5,824 nucleotides of DNA, taken from Thermoguttaceae bacterium. Its GTDB lineage: Bacteria; Planctomycetota; Planctomycetia; Pirellulales; Thermoguttaceae. Positions 1 through 5,803 of the stretch are shown one piece after another. Below the pieces are notes generated by a model. It saw only the letters and a list, made by a program, of their open reading frames with translations, made no database searches and was not told the DNA's origin. Within the stretch, counting starts at the first letter, position 1, and each line of letters begins with the position of its first letter. A program made the translations under genes and the position numbers. Location: contig JANLFZ010000399.1 in NCBI GenBank assembly GCA_024653385.1, positions 1-5,824 of the forward strand, given 5' to 3'.

Positions 1-98
1 CCCTGGATTCCACCGGGAGTGCCGGGTTCCTGGGCGAGGCTGCCGGACACGAGGGCCACGGCGCCCAGCGCCGCCGCCATGATCGAGCATGTCTTCAT
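1..98 (-). CDS. Partial CDS: N-terminus of a secreted protein with a signal peptide
   Basis: Only the first 32 codons are visible; the gene runs off the left edge of the window. The start is ATG, with a GAGGAA ribosome binding site at 106-111, 7 bases upstream. The peptide begins MKTCSIMAAALGAVALVSGS, followed by LAQEPGTPGGIQ. It has one Lys near the start, a hydrophobic core at about residues 5-17, and a plausible signal peptidase I site after Ala22 (Ser-Leu-Ala, then Gln-Glu-Pro). There is no lipobox Cys at the end of the hydrophobic core, so a lipoprotein is unlikely. The start lies 60 bases after the restored stop of the DUF1559 gene, so the two are probably co-transcribed. In planctomycetes, DUF1559 genes are often followed by small exported proteins. 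The mature domain is out of view and I assign no function. Confidence 0.6.
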   Translation of the reverse strand, partial: MKTCSIMAAALGAVALVSGSLAQEPGTPGGIQ

Positions 99-158
99 GC
101 GCGTGTTCCTCGAATGCTTGCCTTGGACCGGGCCGCGGCCGCGCCGCCCGATCGCGTG

Positions 159-1119
159 TCAGAACCGTTCGCCAATCGGCTGGCCGTCGCCGATGGCCCC
201 GAGCAACTGGTACGCGCCCAGCCGGCCCTGGGCCGCCGCCTGCTGGAACAGCGCCGGATCGCCGGCATTGGCGGGCCTGGACCCCGCCCAGGCCCGCCGT
301 GTCGAAACCGATGGTCTGCGCGATGAAGTGGACCGACCCATCGGTGAAGGCGAACATGGCGCCGCCGGGGTGCTCGCTGCTGAAGGCGTGCGTGCTGGTC
401 GGATGGTTGACCGGGTGGGAGACCGACGAGCTGACCGTGTTCATCGCTCCGCCCCCTCCGGGACCGCACCACGAGGGCCATGACCCGTCGTTTTGCAGAT
501 TCGTTCCGAACGCCGTGCGTTCGCCGAGGGCGAAGGTATTGCTGGTGCCATCGAGGACCTCGTGAATCCTCGTGCCGCTCTCGCCGTAGAACAGCCCGTT
601 GTTGCGCTTGGTCAGGTGCGTCGTCCCGGTGAAGTTGAAGTACCCTCGGCAGCACGTGTAGTTGGCCGAGGCCACCTGGGGATTCGGCACGCCCTGGTGC
701 GTGCGCAGAGGGCCGATGCGGGAGGACGGGCAGCGGAACACGGCCAGGTTGGTTTGCAGCATGGGTAGTAGCGCCGGATCGTTGATCACCTGTTCCAGCG
801 TGTACCGCGTGGGGCTCAGTTTGTCGCGCAAGGGGCTCTGCTCGATGAACGGCATGAGGAATACCCCCCAGGCCCAGCCGCCCGGCGTCGGACCCGTCAA
901 ATACCCGCGCACCATGAACCCGGGCGGGAAACTGCTCAGCGAGGCGTGGTAATTGTGCATGGCCAGGCCGAGTTGACGCAGGTTGTTCGAGCACTGCATG
1001 CGGCGCGCGGCCTCGCGAGCGCTTTGGACCGCCGGAAGGAGCAGCGCGATCAAGATCCCGATGATCGCAATGACCACCAGGACTTCGACCAGGGTGAACG
1101 CTTTTCGGAAAACCCGCAT
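159..1119 (-). CDS. DUF1559 family protein with prepilin-type N-terminal methylation motif; apparent +1 frameshift near the 3' end
   Basis: A pseudopilin-like protein typical of Planctomycetes, probably anchored in the membrane or assembled at the surface; its exact role is unknown. The N-terminus MRVFRKAFTLVEVLVVIAII carries the type IV prepilin motif (short basic leader, then FTLVEVLVVIAIIGIL with the conserved Glu at residue 12). The usual DUF1559 continuation follows: LLPAVQSAREAARRMQCSNN at about 29-48, LRQLGLAMHNYH next, and the hallmark SEHPGGAMFAFTDGSVHFI at about 248-266. The start is ATG at 1119, with AGGAG at 1128-1132, 8 bases upstream. An in-frame ATG at 1140 would sit upstream of that site and is less likely. 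After about residue 273 the starting frame stays open to the window edge and gives unlike sequence. The family-like ending (GAYQLLGAIGDGQPIGERF, then TGA at 159-161) lies one base over, so one extra base lies around 270-300. Restored length is about 319 residues, normal for the family. This may be a sequencing error or a real mutation. Confidence 0.88.
270..298. repeat. Perfect 11-bp inverted repeat (hairpin) at the DUF1559 frameshift
   Basis: GGCGGGCCTGG (270-280) and CCAGGCCCGCC (288-298) are exact reverse complements separated by a 7-base loop, ACCCCGC. It lies inside the coding sequence exactly where the DUF1559 reading frame changes. It has no T-run and sits before the end of the gene, so it does not look like a terminator. 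Deleting one C from the C run at 282-285 (a G on the coding strand) restores a continuous reading frame. GC-rich hairpins like this are prone to both polymerase slippage and base-calling errors. Confidence 0.85.
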
Positions 1120-1217
1120 CGGATCTTCTCCTCTGGGCATCGACCCTTCCCAGCACGGCGGACAGGCCCTCGACACGGTGGCAAGGACCGGCTGCGCCGG
1201 ACCGCACGATCACGACC

Positions 1218-1246
1218 AGTCTACTTGCCTGGATGGCGGTCGTAAA
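1218..1246 (-). promoter_or_regulatory. Weak candidate promoter for the DUF1559 gene
   Basis: On the minus strand, TTTACG (1241-1246, 4 of 6 matches to the -35 consensus) and TAGACT (1218-1223, 4 of 6 to the -10) are separated by 17 bases. They lie about 100 bases upstream of the ATG at 1119, in the gap after the ftsQ-like gene. Such matches arise by chance, and planctomycete promoters often differ from the E. coli consensus, so this is only a suggestion. Confidence 0.22.
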
Positions 1247-1317
1247 GCTTCGCGGGGTAGGCTCGCCATTCGGCAACCGCCCCGGAGGACTGTCCCGATT
1301 TTCGCGGCGAAGTCCGC

Positions 1318-1346
1318 AAGAAAATGGAACGGTCCCCTTGGGACGT
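1318..1346 (-). terminator. Weak terminator-like hairpin after the ftsQ-like gene
   Basis: On the minus strand GTCCC and GGGAC (1340-1344 and 1332-1336) form a 5-bp GC-rich stem with a 3-base loop. The stem could instead be drawn as 7 bp with one bulged base, to 1346-1329. The T-rich stretch TCCATTTTCTT (1328 down to 1318) follows directly. It lies about 35 bases after the stop of the last gene in the rlmN-murB-ftsQ run, where a terminator would be expected. The stem is short and the T tract is interrupted, so it may be weak or not used. Confidence 0.3.
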
Positions 1347-1381
1347 GAGGAGAACTGGCGCCTGAACGGTTCTGGAGCGTC

Positions 1382-2290
1382 CTAGGGCTTTCGCGGGATT
1401 TCGATCGAGTCGACCCGCGTCACGTCGAGTTTCTGCGGGCCGGTCGTGCCCTCCAAGGTGCCGTGCTCGGCCAGATACCGTTCGAGCCGGGCGACTTTGT
1501 CGGCGGCCGATGGCTCGCCGGGAATCTTGGCGCCGGGGGCGCGGCCCCAGAAGATCCAACTGCCGCGGCGCGTGAGCAATTCGTAGGTCTGCTCGTCGTC
1601 GGCCAGCGGACCGGGCATGGCCGAGGGAACGATCCGTTCGAGGTCGCACTTGTCCCAAATCGGCAAGAGCACGGCGGCGATTTCGGCCCCGCCGGCCACC
1701 CGCGGGTTGCCCCAGCGCGTGCCCACCGGCCCCAGCGGACCGCTGTCGATGCCCGTCAACCGTGGGAACCGGGTCTGCTTTTCCAGGGGCGTGAAGTCGT
1801 CGTCGGGCAACACGACCGCCTCGGCGTCGACGACGATCAGCCGACCCGCCGTCTCGACCGCGCAGACCGGGCGCCGATAGACGAGTTCGACGCGGATCCG
1901 GGCGGGATGGCGTTTCTCGACCCGCTCGACCCGGGCGACCCACGGGTGCAGCGCGAAGGCGTTCTTGACCCGTTCCACCAGCCCCTCGTCGAAGAGCGAC
2001 AGCGGGCCTTCCAGGGTCAGGCTGCGGAACACCTCCTCGCCGAGGTTCGCGGGCACCCACTCGGTGCGGGGCGTCAACTCGAAGCTTTCCGCCGTGACCT
2101 GATAGGGAGCCGAGGCCAGCACGTCGGGGCCGACGCGGCGCCAGACCACGTACCAAGCGGCGAAAAAGGCGGCCAGCACCAGGGCCGCCGCCAACCACGC
2201 GCGGCCCGGACCCATAAGCCAGCGTAGCGTCCCGGGACGGGACGTGGCCCTTGCGCCCTGCGAGGAACTCCCTTTCTTCGCCGCGGCCAT
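1382..2290 (-). CDS. ftsQ: FtsQ-like cell division / POTRA-domain membrane protein
   Basis: A 302-residue predicted bitopic inner-membrane protein with FtsQ architecture. It has a basic, low-complexity cytoplasmic tail (residues 1-30), one transmembrane helix at about 31-50 (AWLAAALVLAAFFAAWYVVW), then a periplasmic region. Residues 98-145 read like the end of a POTRA domain and the FtsQ beta domain: SLFDEGLVERVKNAFALHPW leads into VARVERVEKRHPARIRVELV and then YRRPVCAV. This matches the family pattern 'PWV..v.v.r..P..l.v.v..r.Pva'. Residues 150-161 (LIVVDAEAVVLP) match the usual 'l.vD..G.vl' strand. In other bacteria FtsQ links FtsB/FtsL to the septal peptidoglycan machinery. The start is ATG with TAGGA at 2299-2303, 8 bases upstream and overlapping the murB stop; the gap to murB is only 10 bases, so the genes are almost certainly co-transcribed. 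The placement right after murB supports FtsQ. No ftsA or ftsZ follows. A generic POTRA protein cannot be excluded from sequence alone. Confidence 0.72.
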   Translation of the reverse strand: MAAAKKGSSSQGARATSRPGTLRWLMGPGRAWLAAALVLAAFFAAWYVVWRRVGPDVLASAPYQVTAESFELTPRTEWVPANLGEEVFRSLTLEGPLSLFDEGLVERVKNAFALHPWVARVERVEKRHPARIRVELVYRRPVCAVETAGRLIVVDAEAVVLPDDDFTPLEKQTRFPRLTGIDSGPLGPVGTRWGNPRVAGGAEIAAVLLPIWDKCDLERIVPSAMPGPLADDEQTYELLTRRGSWIFWGRAPGAKIPGEPSAADKVARLERYLAEHGTLEGTTGPQKLDVTRVDSIEIPRKP

Positions 2291-2300
2291 CGGTGCGGTC

Positions 2301-3179
2301 CTACCAGATTTCGAGTTGCAGCTCCAGCTCCACGCCCAGCCGGTCCCGAACCTGCCCGCGAACCAGGTCGATCAGCCGGAGCACGTCGCTGGGGGTGGCC
2401 TCGGGTTCGGCGACGATGTAGTTGGCGTTGCGGTCGCTGACCACGGCCCCTCCGATGCGCGTTCCCTTCAGCCCGGCCCGCTCGACCAGGTCCGCGGCGG
2501 CAGCGCCCCGGGGGTTCCGAAACACGCATCCGGCGCACTGGTGGCCCATGGGCTGGCTCGCCTTGCGCACGATCCACTGCTTTTGCAGGCGCCGGGCCAG
2601 TTCGCGCGGGTCGTCGCGCTGGAGTTCGAGGGTGGCTCCGACGATCACCGGATCGTCGAGATTGCTTTGGCGATACGAGAAGACGATCTCGTCGCGAGAG
2701 CGCTGGACGAGTTCGCCGGCGCGGGTGACCATCGAGACTTCGGCGGTCCACTGGCCGATGTCGCCGGCATGCGTGCCCGCGTTGCCGCGCAGCGCCCCGC
2801 CGAGCGTGCCCGGGATGGCCACCAACCCTTCCAGGCCGGCCAGTCCCTGATGGACCGCGGCGGTCACGACGCGCCCCAGCCGGGTTCCCGCACCCGCGGC
2901 AATGGTCTCGCCGCGGACCTGGATATCGCAGAACACGGGGGCGGCCAGGGTCACGACGAGGCCCGAAACGCCGGCATCGCGCACCAGCACGTTCGACCCG
3001 CCCCCCAGGACGCGCAAGGGCAGATCGACCTCGGCGCAGCGACCGACCAGGCCGACCAGCTCGTCCATCGTGGCCGGCTCGGCGAAATACTCGGCAGGCC
3101 CCCCGAGTTGGAACCAGGTGTGCATCGCCAGCGGTTCGCCCTGGCGCACGATCCGTTCAAAGCCGGCAAATACGCCCAT
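2301..3179 (-). CDS. murB: UDP-N-acetylenolpyruvoylglucosamine reductase (MurB)
   Basis: A cytoplasmic FAD flavoenzyme that uses NADPH to reduce UDP-GlcNAc-enolpyruvate to UDP-MurNAc, the second committed step of peptidoglycan precursor synthesis. From this start it is 292 residues: HTWFQLGGPAEYFAEP at about 20-35, the FAD-binding LGGGSNVLVRDAG at about 58-70, IPGTLGGALRGNAGTHAGD at about 122-140, FSYRQS at about 167-172, CAGCVFRNP at about 215-223 and a compact C-terminus ending LELQLEIW. The FSYR form and the short loop fit type II MurB. The proton-donor position, usually Ser in 'GS.F.NP', is Cys218, and the last conserved Glu appears to be Gln288. I chose ATG at 3179 because the family N-terminus begins there (MGVFAGFERIV). 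In-frame alternatives are ATG 3212 and TTG 3251, the latter overlapping the rlmN stop as TTGA. None has a strong ribosome binding site at normal spacing; AGGAG lies 16 bases before 3179. Middle gene of a three-gene run. Confidence 0.96.
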   Translation of the reverse strand: MGVFAGFERIVRQGEPLAMHTWFQLGGPAEYFAEPATMDELVGLVGRCAEVDLPLRVLGGGSNVLVRDAGVSGLVVTLAAPVFCDIQVRGETIAAGAGTRLGRVVTAAVHQGLAGLEGLVAIPGTLGGALRGNAGTHAGDIGQWTAEVSMVTRAGELVQRSRDEIVFSYRQSNLDDPVIVGATLELQRDDPRELARRLQKQWIVRKASQPMGHQCAGCVFRNPRGAAAADLVERAGLKGTRIGGAVVSDRNANYIVAEPEATPSDVLRLIDLVRGQVRDRLGVELELQLEIW

Positions 3180-3247
3180 GCGTTCGTCTTTCTCGCTCCT
3201 GCCCAAGGACATTCGTTCGGGATCATACGGAGGGTGCCGCGGGCCTG

Positions 3248-4279
3248 TCAAGTCGGCGCCGATCGGCGAAGCTGCCCGCAGGCCGCGTCGATCCGGTCGC
3301 CCTTGCGCCAGCGCGTGGCCACGCTGAGTCCGGCCGCCTCGAGGATCTCGCCAAACCGCTTGGTGACCAGCGGCCTGGGAGTCCGATACGGCAGCCCCGC
3401 AACGGGATTATAGGGGATGAGATTCACCAAGGCGGGCCGGCCTTTCAACAGCGACGCCAGGCGCCGGGCGTGCTCCGGGTGGTCGTTGATCCCCGCCAGG
3501 AGAATGTACTCGAACATCACTCGCCGACCCGTCCTCTCGAAATAGTAATCGGCCGCCTGGAGAATCGCCTCGATCCCGATCGCCCGATTCGTCGGGACGA
3601 TCCGGCTGCGTAGTTCGTCCGTGGGGGCGTGCAGCGAAACGGCCAGGTGATACTGGCAATCGAGGTCGGCCAGATGGCGGATCCCCTTCGGAATGCCCAC
3701 GGTCGAGATGGTGATCCGCCGGGCACTGATCGCCAGGCCGTCGGGCCGGGTGGCGGCGTCCAGGGCCGGCAACAATCGGTCGAGATTCAGAAGCGGCTCG
3801 CCCATTCCCATCACGACCAGGTGGGTCACGCGCTGGCCCTCGGGCAGCAACCGCTTGAGTTGCAGCATCTCTTCGATGATCTCGCCGGTGGTGAGGTTTC
3901 GCGCCAAGCCGTCCAAGCCGCTGGCGCAAAACACGCACCCCATGGCACACCCTACCTGGCTGCTCAGGCAGAGCGTCCGGTGGTCCTTGTCGTCGCGGAG
4001 CAGCACGCACTCGATGCGGGCGCCATCGGACAGTTCCAGAAGCAGCTTCTCGGTGCCGTCGTCCGCGACCTTGTGCCGCACCACCCGGGTCGTCCAGAGA
4101 CAGAAGTCCTCGGCCAAGCGCGCGCGAAGCGACTTGCCCAGATCGGTCATCTGCTCGAAGGCGGCCACCGTCTTGTCGAAGATCCAGCGGCGGATCTGCG
4201 CCGCACGATACCGAGGCGCCCTCTGGTCGACCAACCACGCATCGAGTTGTTCGGGCGACTGGTCCAGGAGGTGGCGCAC
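3248..4279 (-). CDS. rlmN: Dual-specificity 23S rRNA / tRNA adenine-C2 methyltransferase (RlmN)
   Basis: A radical-SAM enzyme that methylates C2 of A2503 in 23S rRNA and of A37 in certain tRNAs, tuning peptidyl-transferase and decoding accuracy. The 343 residues match the family length. The N-terminal RNA-binding part carries RYRAAQIRRWIFDK at about 23-36. The radical-SAM cluster motif is C111-A-M-G-C115-V-F-C118. SAM-binding GMGEPLLN is at about 158-165, TISTVGIPKGI at about 190-200, LAVSLHAPTDELRSRIVPTN at about 212-231 and LIPYNP at about 287-292. The C-terminal DAACGQL motif supplies Cys334, the residue that becomes methylated and carries the methyl group in this mechanism. All catalytic residues are present. 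The start is GTG at 4279, the most upstream available in frame, with AAGGGAG at 4291-4297, 11 bases upstream. Its stop lies just ahead of murB, and it heads the rlmN-murB-ftsQ run, divergent from pntA. It is distinguished from Cfr mainly by context and N-terminal fit. Confidence 0.96.
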   Translation of the reverse strand: MRHLLDQSPEQLDAWLVDQRAPRYRAAQIRRWIFDKTVAAFEQMTDLGKSLRARLAEDFCLWTTRVVRHKVADDGTEKLLLELSDGARIECVLLRDDKDHRTLCLSSQVGCAMGCVFCASGLDGLARNLTTGEIIEEMLQLKRLLPEGQRVTHLVVMGMGEPLLNLDRLLPALDAATRPDGLAISARRITISTVGIPKGIRHLADLDCQYHLAVSLHAPTDELRSRIVPTNRAIGIEAILQAADYYFERTGRRVMFEYILLAGINDHPEHARRLASLLKGRPALVNLIPYNPVAGLPYRTPRPLVTKRFGEILEAAGLSVATRWRKGDRIDAACGQLRRSAPT

Positions 4280-4346
4280 GCCGGGGGTGTCTCCCTTGGG
4301 GTCGGTGAGAGAACTTATGCCTTGGGCCTACGACTCGCCGAATCGC

Positions 4347-4363
4347 GCAGTCGCCACGACTGC
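4347..4363. repeat. Perfect 7+7 inverted repeat in the divergent promoter region
   Basis: GCAGTCG, a CCA spacer, then CGACTGC: a 17-bp perfect dyad. It lies 68 bases upstream of the rlmN start. It could be an operator for a dimeric regulator or, if rlmN is transcribed from further up, a small hairpin in the mRNA leader. No T-run follows on either strand, so it is not an intrinsic terminator. Confidence 0.7.
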
Positions 4364-4420
4364 CTCGGCTTTCAGGTTTGCCCCACAGAGTTCGCCGGCC
4401 GTAAGCTGCGGTCGCCTGTC

Positions 4421-4449
4421 ATTTTACGGAGCTGCCGGGGAACTGAGTA
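4421..4449 (-). promoter_or_regulatory. Weak candidate promoter for rlmN-murB-ftsQ
   Basis: On the minus strand TAAAAT (4421-4426) matches 5 of 6 bases of the -10 consensus, in a locally AT-rich island of an otherwise GC-rich region. The hexamer 17 bases further up, TACTCA (4444-4449), matches only 3 of 6 bases of the -35. If used, it would give a leader of roughly 135 bases containing the 4347-4363 dyad. Confidence 0.28.
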
Positions 4450-4536
4450 GCCTCTGGCGTCGGCTCTTGCCCCGGTCCATGCGGCGAGGGAGCGAGGCCG
4501 GCGACACGGCGCTCCGGCCACCCACCTGGCAGAGGG

Positions 4537-4565
4537 TTTTTTCAAGCCCGCGCCCCCGCAATAAT
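4537..4565 (+). promoter_or_regulatory. pntA: Candidate promoter for pntA
   Basis: AATAAT (4560-4565) matches 5 of 6 bases of the -10 consensus. TTTTTT (4537-4542) sits 17 bases upstream as a poor -35; TTTTCA (4539-4544) is a better hexamer but leaves only 15 bases. The site ends 35 bases before the pntA ATG, giving a short leader of about 30 bases. Both elements stand out against the very GC-rich surroundings. Confidence 0.4.
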
Positions 4566-4600
4566 GGGAGGACTCCACGGTCGCCCTGCGAGGACCCACC

Positions 4601-5749
4601 ATGACGATTCTGGGCATTGTGCGAGAGAGCTATCCGGGCGAGCGTCGCGTCGCGTTGGTGCCGACGGTCATCCCCAGTCTGGTGAAGGCCGGTCTGGAGG
4701 TGCTTTTCGAGACGCAAGCGGGGCTTGCGGCCGGCTTCGCCGACGCGCAGTACGCCGAAAAAGGGGCCCGGGTCGTCGGCTCGCGCGACGAGGCCCTGGC
4801 TGCCGACGTGCTCGTGCGGGTTCGTGCTGCCGGCGCCGACGCGCAGTGCGGAACCGCCGACTTGGAGCGTCTCCGGCCGGGGCAGATCGTCGTGGGGCTG
4901 TGCGATCCCCTGGGCGACCCGCGCGCCATCGCCGCGTGGGCAGCACGCGGGGTCACGCTGTTTGCCCTGGAGTTGCTCCCGCGCATCACCCGGGCGCAAA
5001 GCATGGACGTGCTGTCGTCGATGGCGACCGTGGCAGGCTACCGGGCGGTGCTGCTGGCCGCCATGACCCTGCCCCGGATGTTTCCCATGCTCATGACGGC
5101 CGCGGGCACGTTGACCCCGGCCCGGGTGTTCGTCGTGGGGGCGGGCGTGGCCGGATTGCAGGCGATCGCCACGGCCCGGCGGCTCGGCGCGGTCGTCTCG
5201 GCCTACGACGTGCGCCCCGCGGTCAAGGAGCAGGTCCAGAGCCTCGGCGCCCGATTCGTCGAAATGCCCCTGGAGTCGAGCCAGGCCGAAGCGGCGGGCG
5301 GCTACGCCAGGGCGATGGACGAGGACTTCTACCGCCGCCAGCGCGAACTGATGCACCGCGTGGTCGCCGAAAGCGACGTGGTGATCGCGACCGCCGCCGT
5401 GCCCGGCCAACGCGCGCCGGTGCTCGTGACCGAGGCGATGGTCGCCGCGATGGCCCCGGGCTCGGTCATCGTGGACCTGGCGGCCGAACGCGGCGGCAAC
5501 TGCGAGCTGACCCAGCCCGGCCAGACCGTCGTCCGGCACGGCGTCAGCATCCTCGGGCCGTTGAACCTTCCGGCCGAGGTCCCCGATCACGCCAGCCAGA
5601 TGTACGCCAAGAACGTCACGAACTTCCTGCTGCACCTCGTGAATGACGGCCAAGTGCGTCTCGATCTGGAGGACCCCATCGTGGCCGAGACGCTCGTCGC
5701 GCGCGATGGCCGGGTGGTTCACCCGCGCCTGATCGAAATGCTGGCGTAG
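4601..5749 (+). CDS. pntA: NAD(P) transhydrogenase subunit alpha part 1 (PntAA, NAD(H)-binding domain I)
   Basis: The peripheral NAD(H)-binding component of the proton-translocating transhydrogenase. With the membrane and NADP-binding subunits it transfers hydride between NADH and NADP+, driven by the proton gradient, to supply NADPH. The 382 residues are close to the stand-alone PntAA of split systems, and no membrane segments follow, so this is the three-subunit type rather than the E. coli PntA fusion. Landmarks: VRESYPGERRVALVP at about 7-20, the 'RQD loop' with R128, Q133, D136 and S139 at the spacing known from Rhodospirillum rubrum, the Rossmann turn G180-A-G-V-A-G185, AYDVRP at about 201-206 whose Asp contacts the adenosine ribose, and VIVDLAAERGGN at about 289-300. 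Alanine dehydrogenase is a relative, but the RQD loop and the length favour PntAA. The start is ATG with GAGGA at 4590-4594, 6 bases upstream. Its usual partners pntAB and pntB would be expected directly downstream, past the window edge. Confidence 0.96.
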   Translation: MTILGIVRESYPGERRVALVPTVIPSLVKAGLEVLFETQAGLAAGFADAQYAEKGARVVGSRDEALAADVLVRVRAAGADAQCGTADLERLRPGQIVVGLCDPLGDPRAIAAWAARGVTLFALELLPRITRAQSMDVLSSMATVAGYRAVLLAAMTLPRMFPMLMTAAGTLTPARVFVVGAGVAGLQAIATARRLGAVVSAYDVRPAVKEQVQSLGARFVEMPLESSQAEAAGGYARAMDEDFYRRQRELMHRVVAESDVVIATAAVPGQRAPVLVTEAMVAAMAPGSVIVDLAAERGGNCELTQPGQTVVRHGVSILGPLNLPAEVPDHASQMYAKNVTNFLLHLVNDGQVRLDLEDPIVAETLVARDGRVVHPRLIEMLA

Positions 5750-5803
5750 GGCGGCCCTTCTCCGCCGTGTTAGGGCCTGTAAAACAATAAGTTGGGCAAT
5801 CTT

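Larger units (their letters stand above)
4280..4600. other. Divergent intergenic region between rlmN and pntA
   Basis: This 321-base stretch separates the leftward rlmN run from rightward pntA. I see no convincing gene in it; the frames that cross it are continuations of shadow frames from the neighbours. It holds one candidate promoter in each direction (listed separately), a perfect 7+7 inverted repeat at 4347-4363, a T6 run at 4537-4542, and the ribosome binding sites of both genes. No riboswitch or RNA gene was recognised. Confidence 0.8.

Noticed and set aside
95..1276. Long minus-strand open frame of 393 codons across the DUF1559 gene
   Set aside because: It is an off-frame reading of the DUF1559 gene, rich in Arg/Gly/Pro/His and without family motifs; the real frame begins at 1119 and shows the prepilin and DUF1559 signatures.
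1120..1381. Possible small gene between ftsQ and the DUF1559 gene
   Set aside because: Frames crossing the gap are extensions of shadow frames and none has a start with a ribosome binding site and a plausible product.
1221..2198. Second minus-strand frame overlapping the ftsQ-like gene
   Set aside because: Off-frame reading with Arg/Gly-rich composition and no ribosome binding site; the 1382-2290 frame has a membrane segment, POTRA-like motif and proper spacing after murB.
2244..3413. Plus-strand open frame of 389 codons opposite murB
   Set aside because: Antisense shadow of a GC-rich gene: low-complexity Arg/Ala/Gly composition, no recognisable motif, and it spans the boundaries of three well-supported genes.
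4521..4544. T6 run upstream of pntA as an intrinsic terminator
   Set aside because: The preceding bases form no stable stem, and no rightward gene ends upstream of it; it fits better as part of the pntA promoter region.
4424..5722. Minus-strand open frame of 432 codons opposite pntA
   Set aside because: His/Arg/Gly-rich antisense shadow of pntA with no family features; pntA on the other strand is unambiguous.
5750..5771. Hairpin GGCGG / CCGCC right after the pntA stop as a terminator
   Set aside because: Only 5 bp of stem with a 7-base loop, followed by GTGTTAGGG rather than a T-run; such short GC repeats are expected by chance here.
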